The notes under the pieces are model-generated. The model worked only from the letters and a program-made list of their open reading frames with translations. It ran no database searches and was not told the DNA's origin. A program made the translations under genes and the position numbers. Shown here piece after piece: positions 23,705 through 34,028 of a stretch of DNA of 41,409 nucleotides. This DNA comes from Pseudomonadota bacterium. GTDB lineage: Bacteria; Pseudomonadota; Gammaproteobacteria; Burkholderiales; Gallionellaceae. Position 1 is the stretch's first letter. Each line of letters begins with the position of its first letter. The DNA lies in NCBI GenBank assembly GCA_021783525.1, contig JAJXTT010000002.1:1-41409 (forward strand), read 5' to 3'.

Positions 23705-24808
23705 TCAAACTGCCAGTTTCTCCGTCGCCAGATGTTGTCGGAAAGCCGCCGTCAGCGCCGGCAGGATTTGCATGGCGTTACCGACGATGCCGTATGTGGC
23801 AAAGTCGAAAATCGGCGCGCTGGCATCTTGGTTGATGGCAACGATGACGTCGGAACCCTCCATGCCCACGCGATGCTGTACTGCGCCGGAGATCCCGGCA
23901 GCGATATAAAGCTTGGGGCGTACGGTCTTGCCGCTCTGACCGACCTGGTGGTCGGCACTGACCCAGCCGGATTGCACAACCGGACGTGTCGCGCCGACCT
24001 CGGCGCCCAACACCTCGGCCAGGTCCCGGACCAGCTGGAAGTTATCCGGACGCTTCATCCCACGGCCGCCGGCCACGATAATGTCGGCAAACGGCAAGTT
24101 GACTTCAGCGCGCTTGTCGTCGGCAATGAACTCCAGCAGCTTGGTGACGACGTCGGTTTCGAGCAGTGCCAGAGGCTCCTCTATGACGCGCCCGCTGCGG
24201 GTATCGTTGCGTGCCGGCATCGACATCACACGCGGACGCACAGTCGCCATTTGTGGGCGGTAATTGAGTGTGACGATGGTACATAGTAGGCTGCCTCCGA
24301 ATGTCGGGCGAGTGGCCGCAAGACTGCGGTTCTCGGGATCGATCGCCAGCCCGGTGCAGTCGGCGGTCAGCCCGGTCTGCAGGGTAGTGGCGACGCTGCC
24401 GGCCAGATCGCGGCCGAGAGTGGTCGCGCCGAGCAGCAGGATTTCCGGCTGGTGCTTGTTGACGAGATCGGTAAGTGCCCTGCTGTACGGTTGATTGCGG
24501 TACTGCGCGAGCACCGGATCCTCGAGCAGGAAGCAAAGGTCGGCGCCGTGGCAGAACGCGTCCTGACAGAAGCGGCGTGTGTGTTCTCCGGCTGCTCCCA
24601 GCACCACACCGGCAAGTTCCACACCGAGCTGGTCAGCAAGCTTGCGTCCCTCGCCGAGCAGCTCGAAGGACACCGGGTGGACTGCACCGCGTTCGTGCTC
24701 GATGAACACCCACACACCCTTGTAGGCCTTAAGTCTGGGGTCGAGTTCGAACTTGCGGCGGCCGGCGGGTCTGGCGGCCGGTGGGGTCGGGGCGGTCGGG
24801 TTGCTCAT
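23705..24808 (-). CDS. fixB: Electron transfer flavoprotein alpha subunit FixB
   Basis: [32 protein letters not shown]-terminal FAD-binding [31 protein letters not shown]. Confidence 0.95.
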   Translation of the reverse strand: MSNPTAPTPPAARPAGRRKFELDPRLKAYKGVWVFIEHERGAVHPVSFELLGEGRKLADQLGVELAGVVLGAAGEHTRRFCQDAFCHGADLCFLLEDPVLAQYRNQPYSRALTDLVNKHQPEILLLGATTLGRDLAGSVATTLQTGLTADCTGLAIDPENRSLAATRPTFGGSLLCTIVTLNYRPQMATVRPRVMSMPARNDTRSGRVIEEPLALLETDVVTKLLEFIADDKRAEVNLPFADIIVAGGRGMKRPDNFQLVRDLAEVLGAEVGATRPVVQSGWVSADHQVGQSGKTVRPKLYIAAGISGAVQHRVGMEGSDVIVAINQDASAPIFDFATYGIVGNAMQILPALTAAFRQHLATEKLAV

Positions 24809-24823
24809 GGTAGTCTCATCCAT

Positions 24824-25681
24824 TCATTCGCCGCGCCGGCCTATGGCGTCGCGCAACTGTGGGAATCTGGCGAACATTTTGGCCAGCAATGTGGCCGCGA
24901 CGTCGCCCGGCTGGTCGCTCTGGGTCTGGATGATTTCGGCCTTCTGGGTGCGCGGCGTTGGCGCAAAAACCTTGGATACCACGGTCGGCGATCCTTTGAG
25001 ACCGATCTTGCTGATGTCCTCGATCCCAGCTGCATCCTTGTCCCAAACCCTGATTGGATAGCGCGCGGCACGGAACATGTCGCTCATGGTGGCAAAGCGC
25101 ATCTCGTTGATACCTTCGAGAACGGTGATCAGCGCCGGCAGCCGCGTCTTCAGCACTTGTACACCACCTTCAGCACGCCGCTGCACGGTGAGTTCGCTCT
25201 TGTCGAGGTCGATGGTTTCAATCTTGCTCACGTAGGTCAGAAGCTGCATCTTGAGCCGGATCGCAATGCCGGGACCAACCTGCGCAGTATCACCGTCGAT
25301 GGTCTGCTTGCCGGCGAACACAAGGTCCACGGGTATGTCCAGACGGATCTTGCGAATCGCGCTCGCCAGCGCGTAACTTGTGGCGAGCGTGTCGGCACCG
25401 GCGAAAGAACGATCGGTAAGCAGAATCGCCTCGTCGGCGCCAAACGACAGCGCCTTGCGGAGCGCGCCCTCAGCCTGCGGTGGCCCCATACTCAGCACAG
25501 TGATGCGTGCGCCATAGCGGTCCTTGAGACGCAGCGCTTCTTCCAGTGCCACCAGGTCATAGGGATTAACGATTGCCGGCACGCCCTGGCGCATGATGGT
25601 GTTGGTCACCGGGTGCACGCGAATCTGCGCGCTGTCGGGAACCTGTTTGATACAGACGACGATATGCATGTTCAGGCTCAT
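24824..25681 (-). CDS. fixA: Electron transfer flavoprotein beta subunit FixA
   Basis: MHIVVCIKQVPDSAQIRVHPVTNTIMRQGVPAIVNPYDLVALEEAL. Confidence 0.95.
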   Translation of the reverse strand: MSLNMHIVVCIKQVPDSAQIRVHPVTNTIMRQGVPAIVNPYDLVALEEALRLKDRYGARITVLSMGPPQAEGALRKALSFGADEAILLTDRSFAGADTLATSYALASAIRKIRLDIPVDLVFAGKQTIDGDTAQVGPGIAIRLKMQLLTYVSKIETIDLDKSELTVQRRAEGGVQVLKTRLPALITVLEGINEMRFATMSDMFRAARYPIRVWDKDAAGIEDISKIGLKGSPTVVSKVFAPTPRTQKAEIIQTQSDQPGDVAATLLAKMFARFPQLRDAIGRRGE

Positions 25682-26022
25682 TCGCGACGGGACGGCAGGG
25701 TGCCGATCAGGCTGTCGAGCGCGACGTGTCCGCCATTGATGTTCCGGAAAACCTTGAAGACTTTTTCCTGCGCGGGCGTGGAGTGCACAAAGTCGTGATA
25801 TGCGCGTGCCAGCAGATTTTGACACGCAGCATGCAAAGACGGCGCATTCAGCTCGGCGAGTCCGGGTGTCGCCCGCAGGTACTGCTGGAAACGCTTCAGG
25901 ATGTGTAAGCGGTTGACGTGCACGACCGGCGGATCGAACGAGACAGAAAAATAATGGAAGAACTCCTCGGCAGCTGAAAGACGGCTAAGGTTCTGGTACA
26001 GGGCTTCGAGGGCTTGGGTCAT
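25678..26022 (-). CDS. nifW: Nitrogenase-stabilizing protein NifW
   Basis: LSRLSAAEEFFHYFSVSFDPPVVHVNRLHILKRFQQYL; located between fixA and cysE/nifV. Confidence 0.92.
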   Translation of the reverse strand: MTQALEALYQNLSRLSAAEEFFHYFSVSFDPPVVHVNRLHILKRFQQYLRATPGLAELNAPSLHAACQNLLARAYHDFVHSTPAQEKVFKVFRNINGGHVALDSLIGTLPSRRE

Positions 26023-26825
26023 AAATTTATCCTTGGCGGCATCCACTGGTCAGTGGGGTTGCGCTTGAGGTTGTCGCTGACTGACACCTGGACCGGATCG
26101 CAGCCGTCCACACAGACGTCACAATCGCCGCTGACCGGAACCCGTTTGCCGGTCACCGCGGCCAGTGGCGACACAAGTCGGGTGATGTGTTCGAGCAGGC
26201 AGGCGACTGCCTTGCCGACCGGGTCGGGCAGCAGATGATGATCGATGCCGTGTTCGGCGATGCGCCGATTGGCAAGCGGTAAACTCACGCGCCCAGGGAT
26301 GTCGATTACGGTCATCTGCGCCGGGACGTGCTGGATTACCACCGAGTTGGCGCCGATGCGGGTGTGCCGGCTGACGCTGATCGGACCGAGAGCCCTGGCG
26401 CCGGCTCCGACCACCCCGCCGTTGCCGAGCGTCGGGTGGCACATGCCCGGGTTCCAGGAAACACCGTCGAGGGTGACGCCATGGTAAAGCGTGACACCGT
26501 CTCCGATTTCGGCGGTTTCATTGGTCACGACAGCCCAGCTGTGATCGATAAAGAAGCGTCGGCCGATGCGCGTGCCGGAATCCATGCCGACCTGGGTGAT
26601 GGCACGTGTGAGAAAACCCAGAAACCGCGCCAGATAGCGCCAGTTGCGACGCCACAGCGCATCTGCCAGCCGATGGGCGATCAAGACATGAAGGTCCGGG
26701 TAGGTCGTGAGCCCCGCAAGGCGCGTGCGCGCTGCCGGGTCGCGCTTGAACACACAATGCAGGTCCTCGCGCGAGAGGGCAAAGAGGCCGCTCCGTGGGA
26801 TCATTGCGTCAATGCTGGCGCGCAT
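26019..26825 (-). CDS. cysE: Serine O-acetyltransferase (nif-cluster cysE/nifP type)
   Basis: Left-handed beta-helix hexapeptides, [57 protein letters not shown]. Confidence 0.92.
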   Translation of the reverse strand: MRASIDAMIPRSGLFALSREDLHCVFKRDPAARTRLAGLTTYPDLHVLIAHRLADALWRRNWRYLARFLGFLTRAITQVGMDSGTRIGRRFFIDHSWAVVTNETAEIGDGVTLYHGVTLDGVSWNPGMCHPTLGNGGVVGAGARALGPISVSRHTRIGANSVVIQHVPAQMTVIDIPGRVSLPLANRRIAEHGIDHHLLPDPVGKAVACLLEHITRLVSPLAAVTGKRVPVSGDCDVCVDGCDPVQVSVSDNLKRNPTDQWMPPRINL

Positions 26826-27943
26826 GACACGGTCTCCAGGTAGAAGCGGTTGAGGTCAGCAGTATCCGGAGCCTGCTTGGTTGCTATCGCATGGCGGCGC
26901 ACGCGCACCAGGATTTCTCTGGCCCGGTGGTCATCCAGGCTGATGCCGAGGTGCGTATAGGCCTGGACGATCGCGGCGGCGCCAGAGTGTTTGCCGAGCA
27001 CGATCCGATGCGCCCGACCGACCGCGGCCGGGTCAAGGCCCTGATAGGTGCGTGCGTCCTTGAGCAGACCGTCGACGTGGATGCCTGCCTCGTGTGTGAA
27101 AACTGAGTCGCCCACAATGCTTTTGTTGGCCGCCACTGGCCGCCCGGAGGCGGCGCTCACCAGGCGCGAAATCGCCGGGAATTGCCGGGTGTCGATGCCG
27201 GTTTCGATGGAGTGGGTGAGGCGCAGCGCCAGAACCGCTTCTTCTAGTGGCGCATTTCCGGCGCGCTCGCCTAGCCCGTTGACGGTGGTGTTGATGTGCG
27301 TAGCGCCGGCCAGCACCGCGGCTACGGTGTTGGCGGTGGCCATGCCGAGGTCATCGTGGGCATGCATCTCGATATCGATGTCGATATCCTGGCGCAATTG
27401 CGCGATTTTTCGATAGGTCACAAACGGATCGAGCAGACCGAGGGTATCGGCAAAACGGAAGCGATGGGCGCCGGCAGCCTGTGCTCCTTCGGCAGCCACG
27501 CGCAGGAAATCAGGATCGGCACGTGAGGCGTCCTCCGCACCGACGCACACTTCAAATCCGAGATCGAGCGCGCGCGGCACCAAACGAGCGATCTGGCGCA
27601 GCACCCACTCCCGGTCGCGCTGTAGTTTGTAGACGATATGCAGGTCCGACACCGGAATTGAAAGATTGATGGCCTGGGCACGGCACAGGGCAGCGGCATC
27701 GAGATCAGTGGTGTTCATTCGTCCCCAGACCATCAGTCGTGCGGGCATATGCTGCAGGGCAATGGCCTGGATGGTTTCGCATTCTTCTGGACCCATGGCC
27801 GGCACGCCGACCTCCATCTCACGCACACCGGCGTCGGACAGGGCGCGCGCGATGGCGAGTTTTTCTTCGACCGTAAACGCTACGCCGGCGGTCTGTTCGC
27901 CGTCGCGCAGCGTGGTGTCATTGACGGTAACCGTAGTGATCAT
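26801..27943 (-). CDS. nifV: Homocitrate synthase
   Basis: [87 protein letters not shown]. Confidence 0.95.
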   Translation of the reverse strand: MITTVTVNDTTLRDGEQTAGVAFTVEEKLAIARALSDAGVREMEVGVPAMGPEECETIQAIALQHMPARLMVWGRMNTTDLDAAALCRAQAINLSIPVSDLHIVYKLQRDREWVLRQIARLVPRALDLGFEVCVGAEDASRADPDFLRVAAEGAQAAGAHRFRFADTLGLLDPFVTYRKIAQLRQDIDIDIEMHAHDDLGMATANTVAAVLAGATHINTTVNGLGERAGNAPLEEAVLALRLTHSIETGIDTRQFPAISRLVSAASGRPVAANKSIVGDSVFTHEAGIHVDGLLKDARTYQGLDPAAVGRAHRIVLGKHSGAAAIVQAYTHLGISLDDHRAREILVRVRRHAIATKQAPDTADLNRFYLETVSCAPALTQ

Positions 27944-27980
27944 GGGCTGACCTGTTTTGGGGTGCTTCGGTGTTCATAAA

Positions 27981-27995
27981 GCAATCGACATGCCA
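27981..27995 (-). promoter_or_regulatory. sigma54 (-24/-12) promoter of the nifV-cysE-nifW-fixABCX-mod run: TGGCATGTCGATTGC
   Basis: GG-N10-GC on minus strand, ~40 bp before nifV ATG. Confidence 0.9.
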
Positions 27996-28078
27996 GCCCG
28001 AAAAAGTGGCGCTATTCAGCGGAAATCATGAGAATCGCATCGTACAGCGCAAGGGGGAAACACGACATTTGTAACGAT

Positions 28079-28094
28079 TGTCCGGTTTCCGACA
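28079..28094. promoter_or_regulatory. NifA-type UAS TGTCCGGTTTCCGACA
   Basis: TGT-N10-ACA, ~84 bp upstream of the nifV sigma54 site. Confidence 0.8.
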
Positions 28095-28186
28095 AGGTTT
28101 CGGATCGCAACGACAGGCTGTGCGCGGACATGGTGTGGCGGAGATAGTGGCGCGGTTCGCCCCATATGGGGAACAGCGATCGACAT

Positions 28187-28413
28187 CTAGCGCGCTTCGG
28201 CGGAAAGATTGAGTGTATAGCGCGGCATTTCGACAAGGAGGTCCTGTTTGCCGAGCCGAACCAGGAAACCGAGGCGCGCAAATGCTCGAACTCCCAGGCC
28301 TTTCCGAGTTGGCTCTCTTCGTCCTCGCCTTCCGGGCGCAGGGATTCGAATCCGGCGCGTACGATGACATGACAGGTGGTGCATACGCAGGCCTTTTCAC
28401 AGGCGTGCTCCAG
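28187..28413 (-). pseudogene. Decayed ISC-type [2Fe-2S] ferredoxin (fdx), 5'-truncated and frameshifted
   Basis: SLEHACEKACVCTTCHVIVRAGFESLRPEGEDEESQLGKAW then a frame change to ...ARLGFLVRLGKQDLLVEMPRYTLNLSAEAR*; N-terminus missing, 4th Cys ligand region altered (RLSCQA expected, RLGFLV seen). Confidence 0.8.
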
Positions 28414-28439
28414 CGACACACGCCGCGCTCGCCAGCATA

Positions 28440-28712
28440 AAGTGGAATGGCGGCTGGCTCATCGCCGTGCCACCGCGGAACACGAGCCGCACCTGTCCGT
28501 GCTGCGGGCAGGTCTCGGCTGAGAACCGCAGAACCCAAGCCCGGTTCGAGTGCATGGAATGCGGCTTCGAGGAAAACGCAGATGTGGTCGGCGCGATCAA
28601 TGTTTTAAGGGCGGGACACGCCCGGTTCGCCTGTGAAGTGAGCGGTGCAGCAATGCCGCCAGCAGCAGGAACCTGCCGAAGCGACCCGGGAGCGGCTCAA
28701 TGCCGCGCCTGA
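28440..28712 (+). pseudogene. C-terminal remnant of IS200/IS605-family TnpB (RuvC end/zinc ribbon)
   Basis: PPRNTSRTCPCCGQVSAENRRTQARFECMECGFEENADVVGAINVLRAGHARFACEVSGA: TnpB CxxC...CxxC zinc ribbon and NADxxGAxN motif. Confidence 0.88.
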
Positions 28713-28719
28713 GCGCCGT

Positions 28720-28755
28720 AGGAATCTCCGGCATTCAGGCCGGGGAGGATGTCAA
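28720..28755 (+). ncRNA. IS605-type right end / putative omegaRNA (reRNA) 3' scaffold hairpin
   Basis: GGAATCTCCGGCATTCAGGCCGGGGAGGATGTCAA: hairpin CTCCGGC/GCCGGGG immediately after tnpB, ending in TCAA as in IS605-family right ends. Confidence 0.5.
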
Positions 28756-28960
28756 ATCCTTGCGGCAGCCGTGATCCCGCTGTGCTACATCTGGGCTGCC
28801 TGGTGGGTTTGCACGCCGCTTTTGCGGCCGATATCGCTCCTACGCGGGCGCCCAACTGCAACCCCGCAAGTTTCGCATGCTACCTCGCCCCTATTTTTAA
28901 AAAATGGGCGGCCAGAGTCCTGTGAGTTATTGAGATCATTTCAAATCGGGTAGAATCGAC

Positions 28961-29284
28961 CTAAACGGAGAAACTATCGCCGCAGCCGCATTGTGCCTTC
29001 ACGTTTGGGTTGTTGAATTTGAAGCCTTCATTCAGGCTTTCGCGAATGAAGTCGAGTGTCGTGCCGTCGAGAAGCGCAAGGCTTTTCGGATCGATGAGCA
29101 CTGTTACCCCATGGCTGTCGAAGCAGCAATCATCCGGCAGGATTTCGTCGACAAACTCGAGCGTGTACGCGAAACCTGAGCAGCCGCTGGTGCGCACACC
29201 CAGCCGCAGGCCGATGCCCGTGCCGCGCTGAGCGAGAAATTTCTGTGCACGGGCAGCTGCAGCTTGTGTCAGAGCGACTGACAT
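28961..29284 (-). CDS. A-type Fe-S cluster carrier (IscA/HesB family)
   Basis: [25 protein letters not shown]...[18 protein letters not shown]. Confidence 0.92.
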   Translation of the reverse strand: MSVALTQAAAARAQKFLAQRGTGIGLRLGVRTSGCSGFAYTLEFVDEILPDDCCFDSHGVTVLIDPKSLALLDGTTLDFIRESLNEGFKFNNPNVKAQCGCGDSFSV

Positions 29285-29304
29285 GTGGGATTCCCCTAGT
29301 GTGG

Positions 29305-29649
29305 TCAGGTGGAGAACGAACTGCCGCAACCGCAGGTTGTCTTGGCGTTGGGATTTTTGACGACAAAGCGTGCGCCACCTAGCCCCTCCAGATAATCGAT
29401 CTCCGCCCCCACAAGATACTGGAAACTCATAGGGTCGATGACAAACGTGACGCCGTTTTTCGTGAACAGCATATCGCCCTCACCGGATGACTCGTCAAAG
29501 GTGAAGCCGTACTGAAATCCCGAGCAGCCACCGCCGCTTACGAAGATGCGAAGCTTCAGGTCGCTGCGCCCTTCGTCGGCCAGCAGGCCGCTGACCCTAG
29601 CTGCGGCATTATCGGTAATCCGGATCGGCATTGTGACATCGGTCATCAT
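29305..29649 (-). CDS. erpA: A-type Fe-S cluster carrier (ErpA-like)
   Basis: [23 protein letters not shown]...[18 protein letters not shown]. Confidence 0.88.
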   Translation of the reverse strand: MMTDVTMPIRITDNAAARVSGLLADEGRSDLKLRIFVSGGGCSGFQYGFTFDESSGEGDMLFTKNGVTFVIDPMSFQYLVGAEIDYLEGLGGARFVVKNPNAKTTCGCGSSFST

Positions 29650-29690
29650 GGTGGGTTACGTATTGATCACACTTCGTTGATCGACACTCA

Positions 29691-29705
29691 GCAACTCTCG
29701 TGCCA
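29691..29705 (-). promoter_or_regulatory. sigma54 (-24/-12) promoter of erpA-iscA: TGGCACGAGAGTTGC
   Basis: GG-N10-GC on minus strand, ~40 bp upstream of erpA-like start. Confidence 0.9.
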
Positions 29706-29789
29706 CGAACGTGCGCAAGCAAATAGTGCCGGGAATGCACGTGATTGCCGGTTTCCCTGTTCGGTTTTGTATGTCGGCTTTGTCGCGTT

Positions 29790-29805
29790 TGTCGGATATC
29801 CGACA
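29790..29805. promoter_or_regulatory. NifA-type UAS TGTCGGATATCCGACA (perfect palindrome) in the erpA/nifA divergent region
   Basis: TGT-N10-ACA; 85 bp from the minus-strand sigma54 site; preceded by two more TGTCG half-sites at 9-bp spacing. Confidence 0.82.
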
Positions 29806-29912
29806 TGTTGGTTCGCATTCTTCGATACGGCGGAAGGCGAGCGCGGATGTGCCGGCGCGGGCAACGCCGGTTCGCATGGAGCTGCAGGCGGATTTTCAAC
29901 ACGGACAGTGGT

Positions 29913-31595
29913 ATGACAATTGCTAAGGGTATTTCATCGGTAGGGAGATTGGGGCAGAAACATGTTGAGGAAGCTATGGGCAAATCAGCGGAAGGAGAAA
30001 GTGGCTCAGGGCTGATTGCTATCTACGAAATCAGCAAGATACTCAATTCGTCTCTGGATCTGAGCAAAACACTCAGAGAAGTACTCGCTGTTCTGGCGGC
30101 GCATTTCCAGATGCGTCGCGGGATGATCAGTTTGGTGCAGGAATCCGGCGAGCTGCACGCTGCTGGTGCATCCGGCTTGACGGTGGAGGAGGTCCGGCGC
30201 GGCCAATATCAGGCCGGGGAGGGTGTAGTCGGCCGAATTCTCACGTCCGGCGTGGCGATGGTGATCCCGGACATTTCCAAGGAACCGCTGTTTCTCAATC
30301 GTACCAGGTCGCGCGACCTGAGCGCCGACGCGGTGATCGCCTTTCTGGGTGTGCCAATCAAGCACGGCCGGGAGGTTCTCGGTGTCTTGAGTGTCGACCG
30401 CGACCGCAAGTCTGGGCAACGTCCAGTCAAATTCGAGCGCGATGTGCAGATCCTGAAGATGGTCGCCAATTTGATAGGCCAGACGGTAAAGCTGCACCGC
30501 AGCGTGTTGGCCGAGCATGAGCGGATGATGCGCGAAAGCCACCGCCTGCAAAAAGCACTGCAGAGCGAGGTCCGGGTAATGCACAGTATCAAGGAGGTCA
30601 TTGGCCACAGTAAACGCATGCAGCAGGTATTCGCCGAGGTCCACCAGGCCGCGCCCGGCCGCGCCACTGTGCTTCTGCGCGGTGAATCCGGCACTGGAAA
30701 GGAGGTGATCGCTCGCGCTATTCACAGCCACAGTCCGCGCTCCAACGCGCCATTCGTGCGAGTCAATTGCGCGGCGCTGACTGAAACTCTGCTCGAATCG
30801 GAACTGTTTGGGCATGAGAAGGGCGCGTTTACCGGTGCGACCCAGGAGCGCAAGGGCCGCTTCGAGCTGGCGAACGGCGGCACCCTGTTTTTGGACGAGA
30901 TTGGCGAGATTTCGCCATCGTTCCAAACCAAGCTGTTACGGGTATTGCAGGAACGGGAATTCGAGCGGGTCGGCGGCAACAAGGCGATTCTGGTGGACGT
31001 ACGTCTGATTTTCGCCACCAACCGCAACCTGGAAGAAGCAGTTTCGCGCGGAACGTTTCGCGAGGATCTCTATTACCGGATCAACGTTGTGACGATAGCG
31101 CTCCCGGCTCTGCGCGAGCGGCGCGACGATATTCCGCTGCTTGTGGAGCACTTTCTGGAGAAGTTCAACAAAGGCAATAATAGAATGTTGTCGGTCGTGC
31201 CCGAAGCCATGCAGATTCTGCTCGACTGCAACTGGCCGGGAAACGTGCGCGAACTGGAAAACTGCATCGAGCGCACCGCGACCATGACGCGTGGCGATGT
31301 CATTCGGGAACTCGACTTGCCCTGCCAGCAGGGAAAGTGCCTGTCGATGGCACTGCACGATCATGGATCCACCCGCAACATCCCGATCAGTCTGCCGTCA
31401 GCGTACGCCATGCCGGGTACAGGGATCCCTGCGACAGACAGTGTGGAGCCGCCGCAGTCGGAGCGCTCGCGTCTCGTCTGGGCGATGGAGCAATGTGGCT
31501 GGGTCCAGGCAAAGGCCGCGCGCCTGCTCAACCTCACACCCCGTCAGATCGGTTACGCTCTCAAGAAGTACAACGTCTCGATAAAGCACCTCTAG
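29913..31595 (+). CDS. nifA: Nif-specific sigma54-dependent activator NifA (GAF-AAA+-HTH)
   Basis: [29 protein letters not shown]-terminal [23 protein letters not shown]; Cx11Cx19Cx4C linker motif. Confidence 0.95.
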   Translation: MTIAKGISSVGRLGQKHVEEAMGKSAEGESGSGLIAIYEISKILNSSLDLSKTLREVLAVLAAHFQMRRGMISLVQESGELHAAGASGLTVEEVRRGQYQAGEGVVGRILTSGVAMVIPDISKEPLFLNRTRSRDLSADAVIAFLGVPIKHGREVLGVLSVDRDRKSGQRPVKFERDVQILKMVANLIGQTVKLHRSVLAEHERMMRESHRLQKALQSEVRVMHSIKEVIGHSKRMQQVFAEVHQAAPGRATVLLRGESGTGKEVIARAIHSHSPRSNAPFVRVNCAALTETLLESELFGHEKGAFTGATQERKGRFELANGGTLFLDEIGEISPSFQTKLLRVLQEREFERVGGNKAILVDVRLIFATNRNLEEAVSRGTFREDLYYRINVVTIALPALRERRDDIPLLVEHFLEKFNKGNNRMLSVVPEAMQILLDCNWPGNVRELENCIERTATMTRGDVIRELDLPCQQGKCLSMALHDHGSTRNIPISLPSAYAMPGTGIPATDSVEPPQSERSRLVWAMEQCGWVQAKAARLLNLTPRQIGYALKKYNVSIKHL

Positions 31596-31609
31596 CCCCG
31601 CCCGCGCTT

Positions 31610-31664
31610 TGTTGCGAACGCGACAAAGCGCTACATGTTTCGCGGTCGTGTCGATATTGCGACA
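31610..31664. promoter_or_regulatory. Two NifA-type UAS upstream of nifB (TGTTGCGAACGCGACA 31610-31625; TGTCGATATTGCGACA 31649-31664)
   Basis: Exact TGT-N10-ACA matches, 39 bp apart, 56 bp and more upstream of the sigma54 element. Confidence 0.82.
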
Positions 31665-31719
31665 GAGACCACTCGCGCGACAACGGCTATTTGTCCGGAT
31701 TCGTTGGAATATTCACGCA

Positions 31720-31734
31720 TGGCATGCCGATTGC
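31720..31734 (+). promoter_or_regulatory. sigma54 (-24/-12) promoter of nifB: TGGCATGCCGATTGC
   Basis: GG-N10-GC, ~80 bp before nifB ATG. Confidence 0.9.
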
Positions 31735-31816
31735 TTTGTGCTACTCAGGCGTATTGTGAGTTGAAGGCACATGTCATGAACAGGTGTCTCGTCAGCTACC
31801 AAGAGCGGAGATACAC

Positions 31817-33376
31817 ATGAGGAAAGCAATCGATGTCAGCATTGGCGTCGTGCAGGAAATGAAGCCACTTGATAAGGTCATGCAGAAAATGGCCGAGCAT
31901 AAGGGCTGCGGGATGTCGGCTGGAAGTGGCAAAGCCAGTTGCGGGTCAGCGGCCGGACAGGGCGATCTGGCACCGGAAGTCTGGGAGAAAGTAAAAAACC
32001 ACCCATGCTATAGCGAAGAGGCGCACCACCACTACGCGCGCATGCACGTAGCCGTGGCGCCGTCCTGCAACATGCAGTGCAACTACTGTAACCGTAAGTA
32101 CGACTGCGCCAACGAGTCGCGCCCCGGTGTGGTGAGCGAAAAGCTAACTCCCCAGCAGGCAACAAGAAAAGTACTGGCAGTGGCCTCGGCCATCCCGCAA
32201 ATGACCGTGCTTGGCATCGCCGGGCCCGGTGACCCGCTCGCCAACCCGGAGAAGACCTTTAAGACCTTCGAGTTGATCTCGAAGGCCGCACCCGACATCA
32301 AGTTGTGCCTGTCGACCAATGGGCTCGCGCTGCCCGACCATGTTGACACGATCAAGAATTTAAATGTCGATCACGTGACCATCACGATCAATATGATCGA
32401 CCCCGAGGTGGGCGCTGAGATTTATCCGTGGATTTTCTACAAACACAGGCGCATCAAGGGCAGGGAGGCGGCGAAGATTCTTACTGAACGCCAGTTGCAG
32501 GGGCTCGATATGCTCACCGAGCGCGGCATCCTGTGTAAGGTCAACTCAGTGATGATACCTGGCATCAACGATCGGCACCTTGTGGACGTCAATAAGGCGG
32601 TGAAATCGCGCGGCGCCTTCCTGCATAACATCATGCCGCTCATCTCCTCGCCTGAGCACGGCACGGTGTTCGGGCTCACCGGCCAGCGCGGTCCGAGCGC
32701 GCAGGAGCTAAAGGATCTGCAGGACAGTTGCGAGGGCCAGATGAACATGATGCGCCATTGTCGCCAGTGCCGGGCCGATGCCGTTGGGCTGTTGGGTGAG
32801 GACCGATCTGCCGAATTCACTACCGAGAAGATTATGGCGATGGATGTGAACTACGACGCCGACACGCGCAAGGCCTATCAGCAGATGGTTGAGCAGGAAC
32901 GCCGGAGCAAAGTCGCGGCCCGCCAGGACGGGCTCTCGCAGCTAGCTGGCGAGACTAGCGACATCCGGGTGCTGGTCGCGGTTGCGACCCAGGGTTCGGG
33001 CCGGATCAACGAGCATTTTGGCCATGCCAGGGAGTTTCAGGTTTATGAGCTGAGCACTGGCGGTGCCAAGTTTGTCGGTCATCGGCGTGTGGATCTCTAC
33101 TGCCGGGGTGGCTACGGCGAGGAGGATTCGTTGCCGACTGTCATTCGTGCCATCAATGATTGCCACGCGGTATTCGTCGCCAAGATCGGTGGCTGTCCGC
33201 GCGGCGAGCTGATCCAGGCAGGCATAGAGCCCGTGGACCGGTACGCACACGAATTCATCGAGCAGTCGGCGTTCGCCTGGTTCAAGGGATACCTGGACAG
33301 GGTGAAGCGCGCAGAGATCCGGCACGCAGCGCGTGGCGATGCCGATATCCGTCAGGGCGCGTATGTCGTGGCATGA
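31817..33376 (+). CDS. nifB: FeMo-cofactor biosynthesis radical SAM protein NifB with C-terminal NifX-like domain
   Basis: [29 protein letters not shown]-terminal [29 protein letters not shown]. Confidence 0.97.
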   Translation: MRKAIDVSIGVVQEMKPLDKVMQKMAEHKGCGMSAGSGKASCGSAAGQGDLAPEVWEKVKNHPCYSEEAHHHYARMHVAVAPSCNMQCNYCNRKYDCANESRPGVVSEKLTPQQATRKVLAVASAIPQMTVLGIAGPGDPLANPEKTFKTFELISKAAPDIKLCLSTNGLALPDHVDTIKNLNVDHVTITINMIDPEVGAEIYPWIFYKHRRIKGREAAKILTERQLQGLDMLTERGILCKVNSVMIPGINDRHLVDVNKAVKSRGAFLHNIMPLISSPEHGTVFGLTGQRGPSAQELKDLQDSCEGQMNMMRHCRQCRADAVGLLGEDRSAEFTTEKIMAMDVNYDADTRKAYQQMVEQERRSKVAARQDGLSQLAGETSDIRVLVAVATQGSGRINEHFGHAREFQVYELSTGGAKFVGHRRVDLYCRGGYGEEDSLPTVIRAINDCHAVFVAKIGGCPRGELIQAGIEPVDRYAHEFIEQSAFAWFKGYLDRVKRAEIRHAARGDADIRQGAYVVA

Positions 33377-33411
33377 CAGGTGCTATTCAAACTTATTCTA
33401 GGAGAACGAAG

Positions 33412-33636
33412 ATGGCTTACAAGATCGTAAAGTCTCAATGCACCGCCTGCGCTGCTTGCGAACCGGAGTGTCCGAACAACGCGATTCGCGAGAAGGATGG
33501 AACCTTCATCATCAAGCCGGAAAAGTGCACCGAGTGCATCGGATACTTCGATGATCCGCAGTGTGTCGCGGTCTGCCCGGTGGAAAATACCTGCATCATT
33601 GACGCCGGCTGCCCGCGTTACCAGGCGACGGCCTGA
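33412..33636 (+). CDS. fdxN: 4Fe-4S ferredoxin (fdxN-like)
   Basis: [52 protein letters not shown]. Confidence 0.88.
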   Translation: MAYKIVKSQCTACAACEPECPNNAIREKDGTFIIKPEKCTECIGYFDDPQCVAVCPVENTCIIDAGCPRYQATA

Positions 33637-33647
33637 GAAGCAGAGTT

Positions 33648-34016
33648 ATGAACGTCACGATCACTCCGGCCGCCGCGAAATTCATTCGCAGAATGATTCG
33701 TTTCAATGGCAGCGACCGGGACGGATTCCGCCTGGTGATGACCGCCACCGGTTGCTCTGGACTGGGTGCCGAGTTCAGCATCGCGACGACGCCGCGCGCC
33801 GGCGACAGCGTGCTTGAACACGACGGCCTCAAGCTGTTCCTGCCGCCCGAGAGCCGCCTGCTTCTGGAAGGTGTCACCATCGACTTCAGCGACACGCCGA
33901 TGAGCAGCGGCCTGAGATTCGTCAATTCAAACGCCGTGCCCTGCTCGGGAACCTGTTCCAGCAAGGCGCCTGCGACGTGCACGTTCGACGCCGCAGGTAT
34001 CGGGCGCAAGTACTGA
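33648..34016 (+). CDS. nif-cluster HesB/IscA-like protein
   Basis: MNVTITPAAAKFIRRMIRFNG..GFRLVMTATGCSGLGAEFSI...NSNAVPCSGTCSS. Confidence 0.85.
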   Translation: MNVTITPAAAKFIRRMIRFNGSDRDGFRLVMTATGCSGLGAEFSIATTPRAGDSVLEHDGLKLFLPPESRLLLEGVTIDFSDTPMSSGLRFVNSNAVPCSGTCSSKAPATCTFDAAGIGRKY

Positions 34017-34028
34017 CGGAGTGCTGCC

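Noticed and set aside
24452-25798. 448-aa plus-strand ORF opposite fixA/fixB
   Set aside because: Shadow ORF over two clear minus-strand genes
29722-29747. Plus-strand sigma54 promoter for nifA (GGAATGCACGTGATTGCC)
   Set aside because: Spacing does not fit GG-N10-GC and it lies upstream of the UAS, the wrong order
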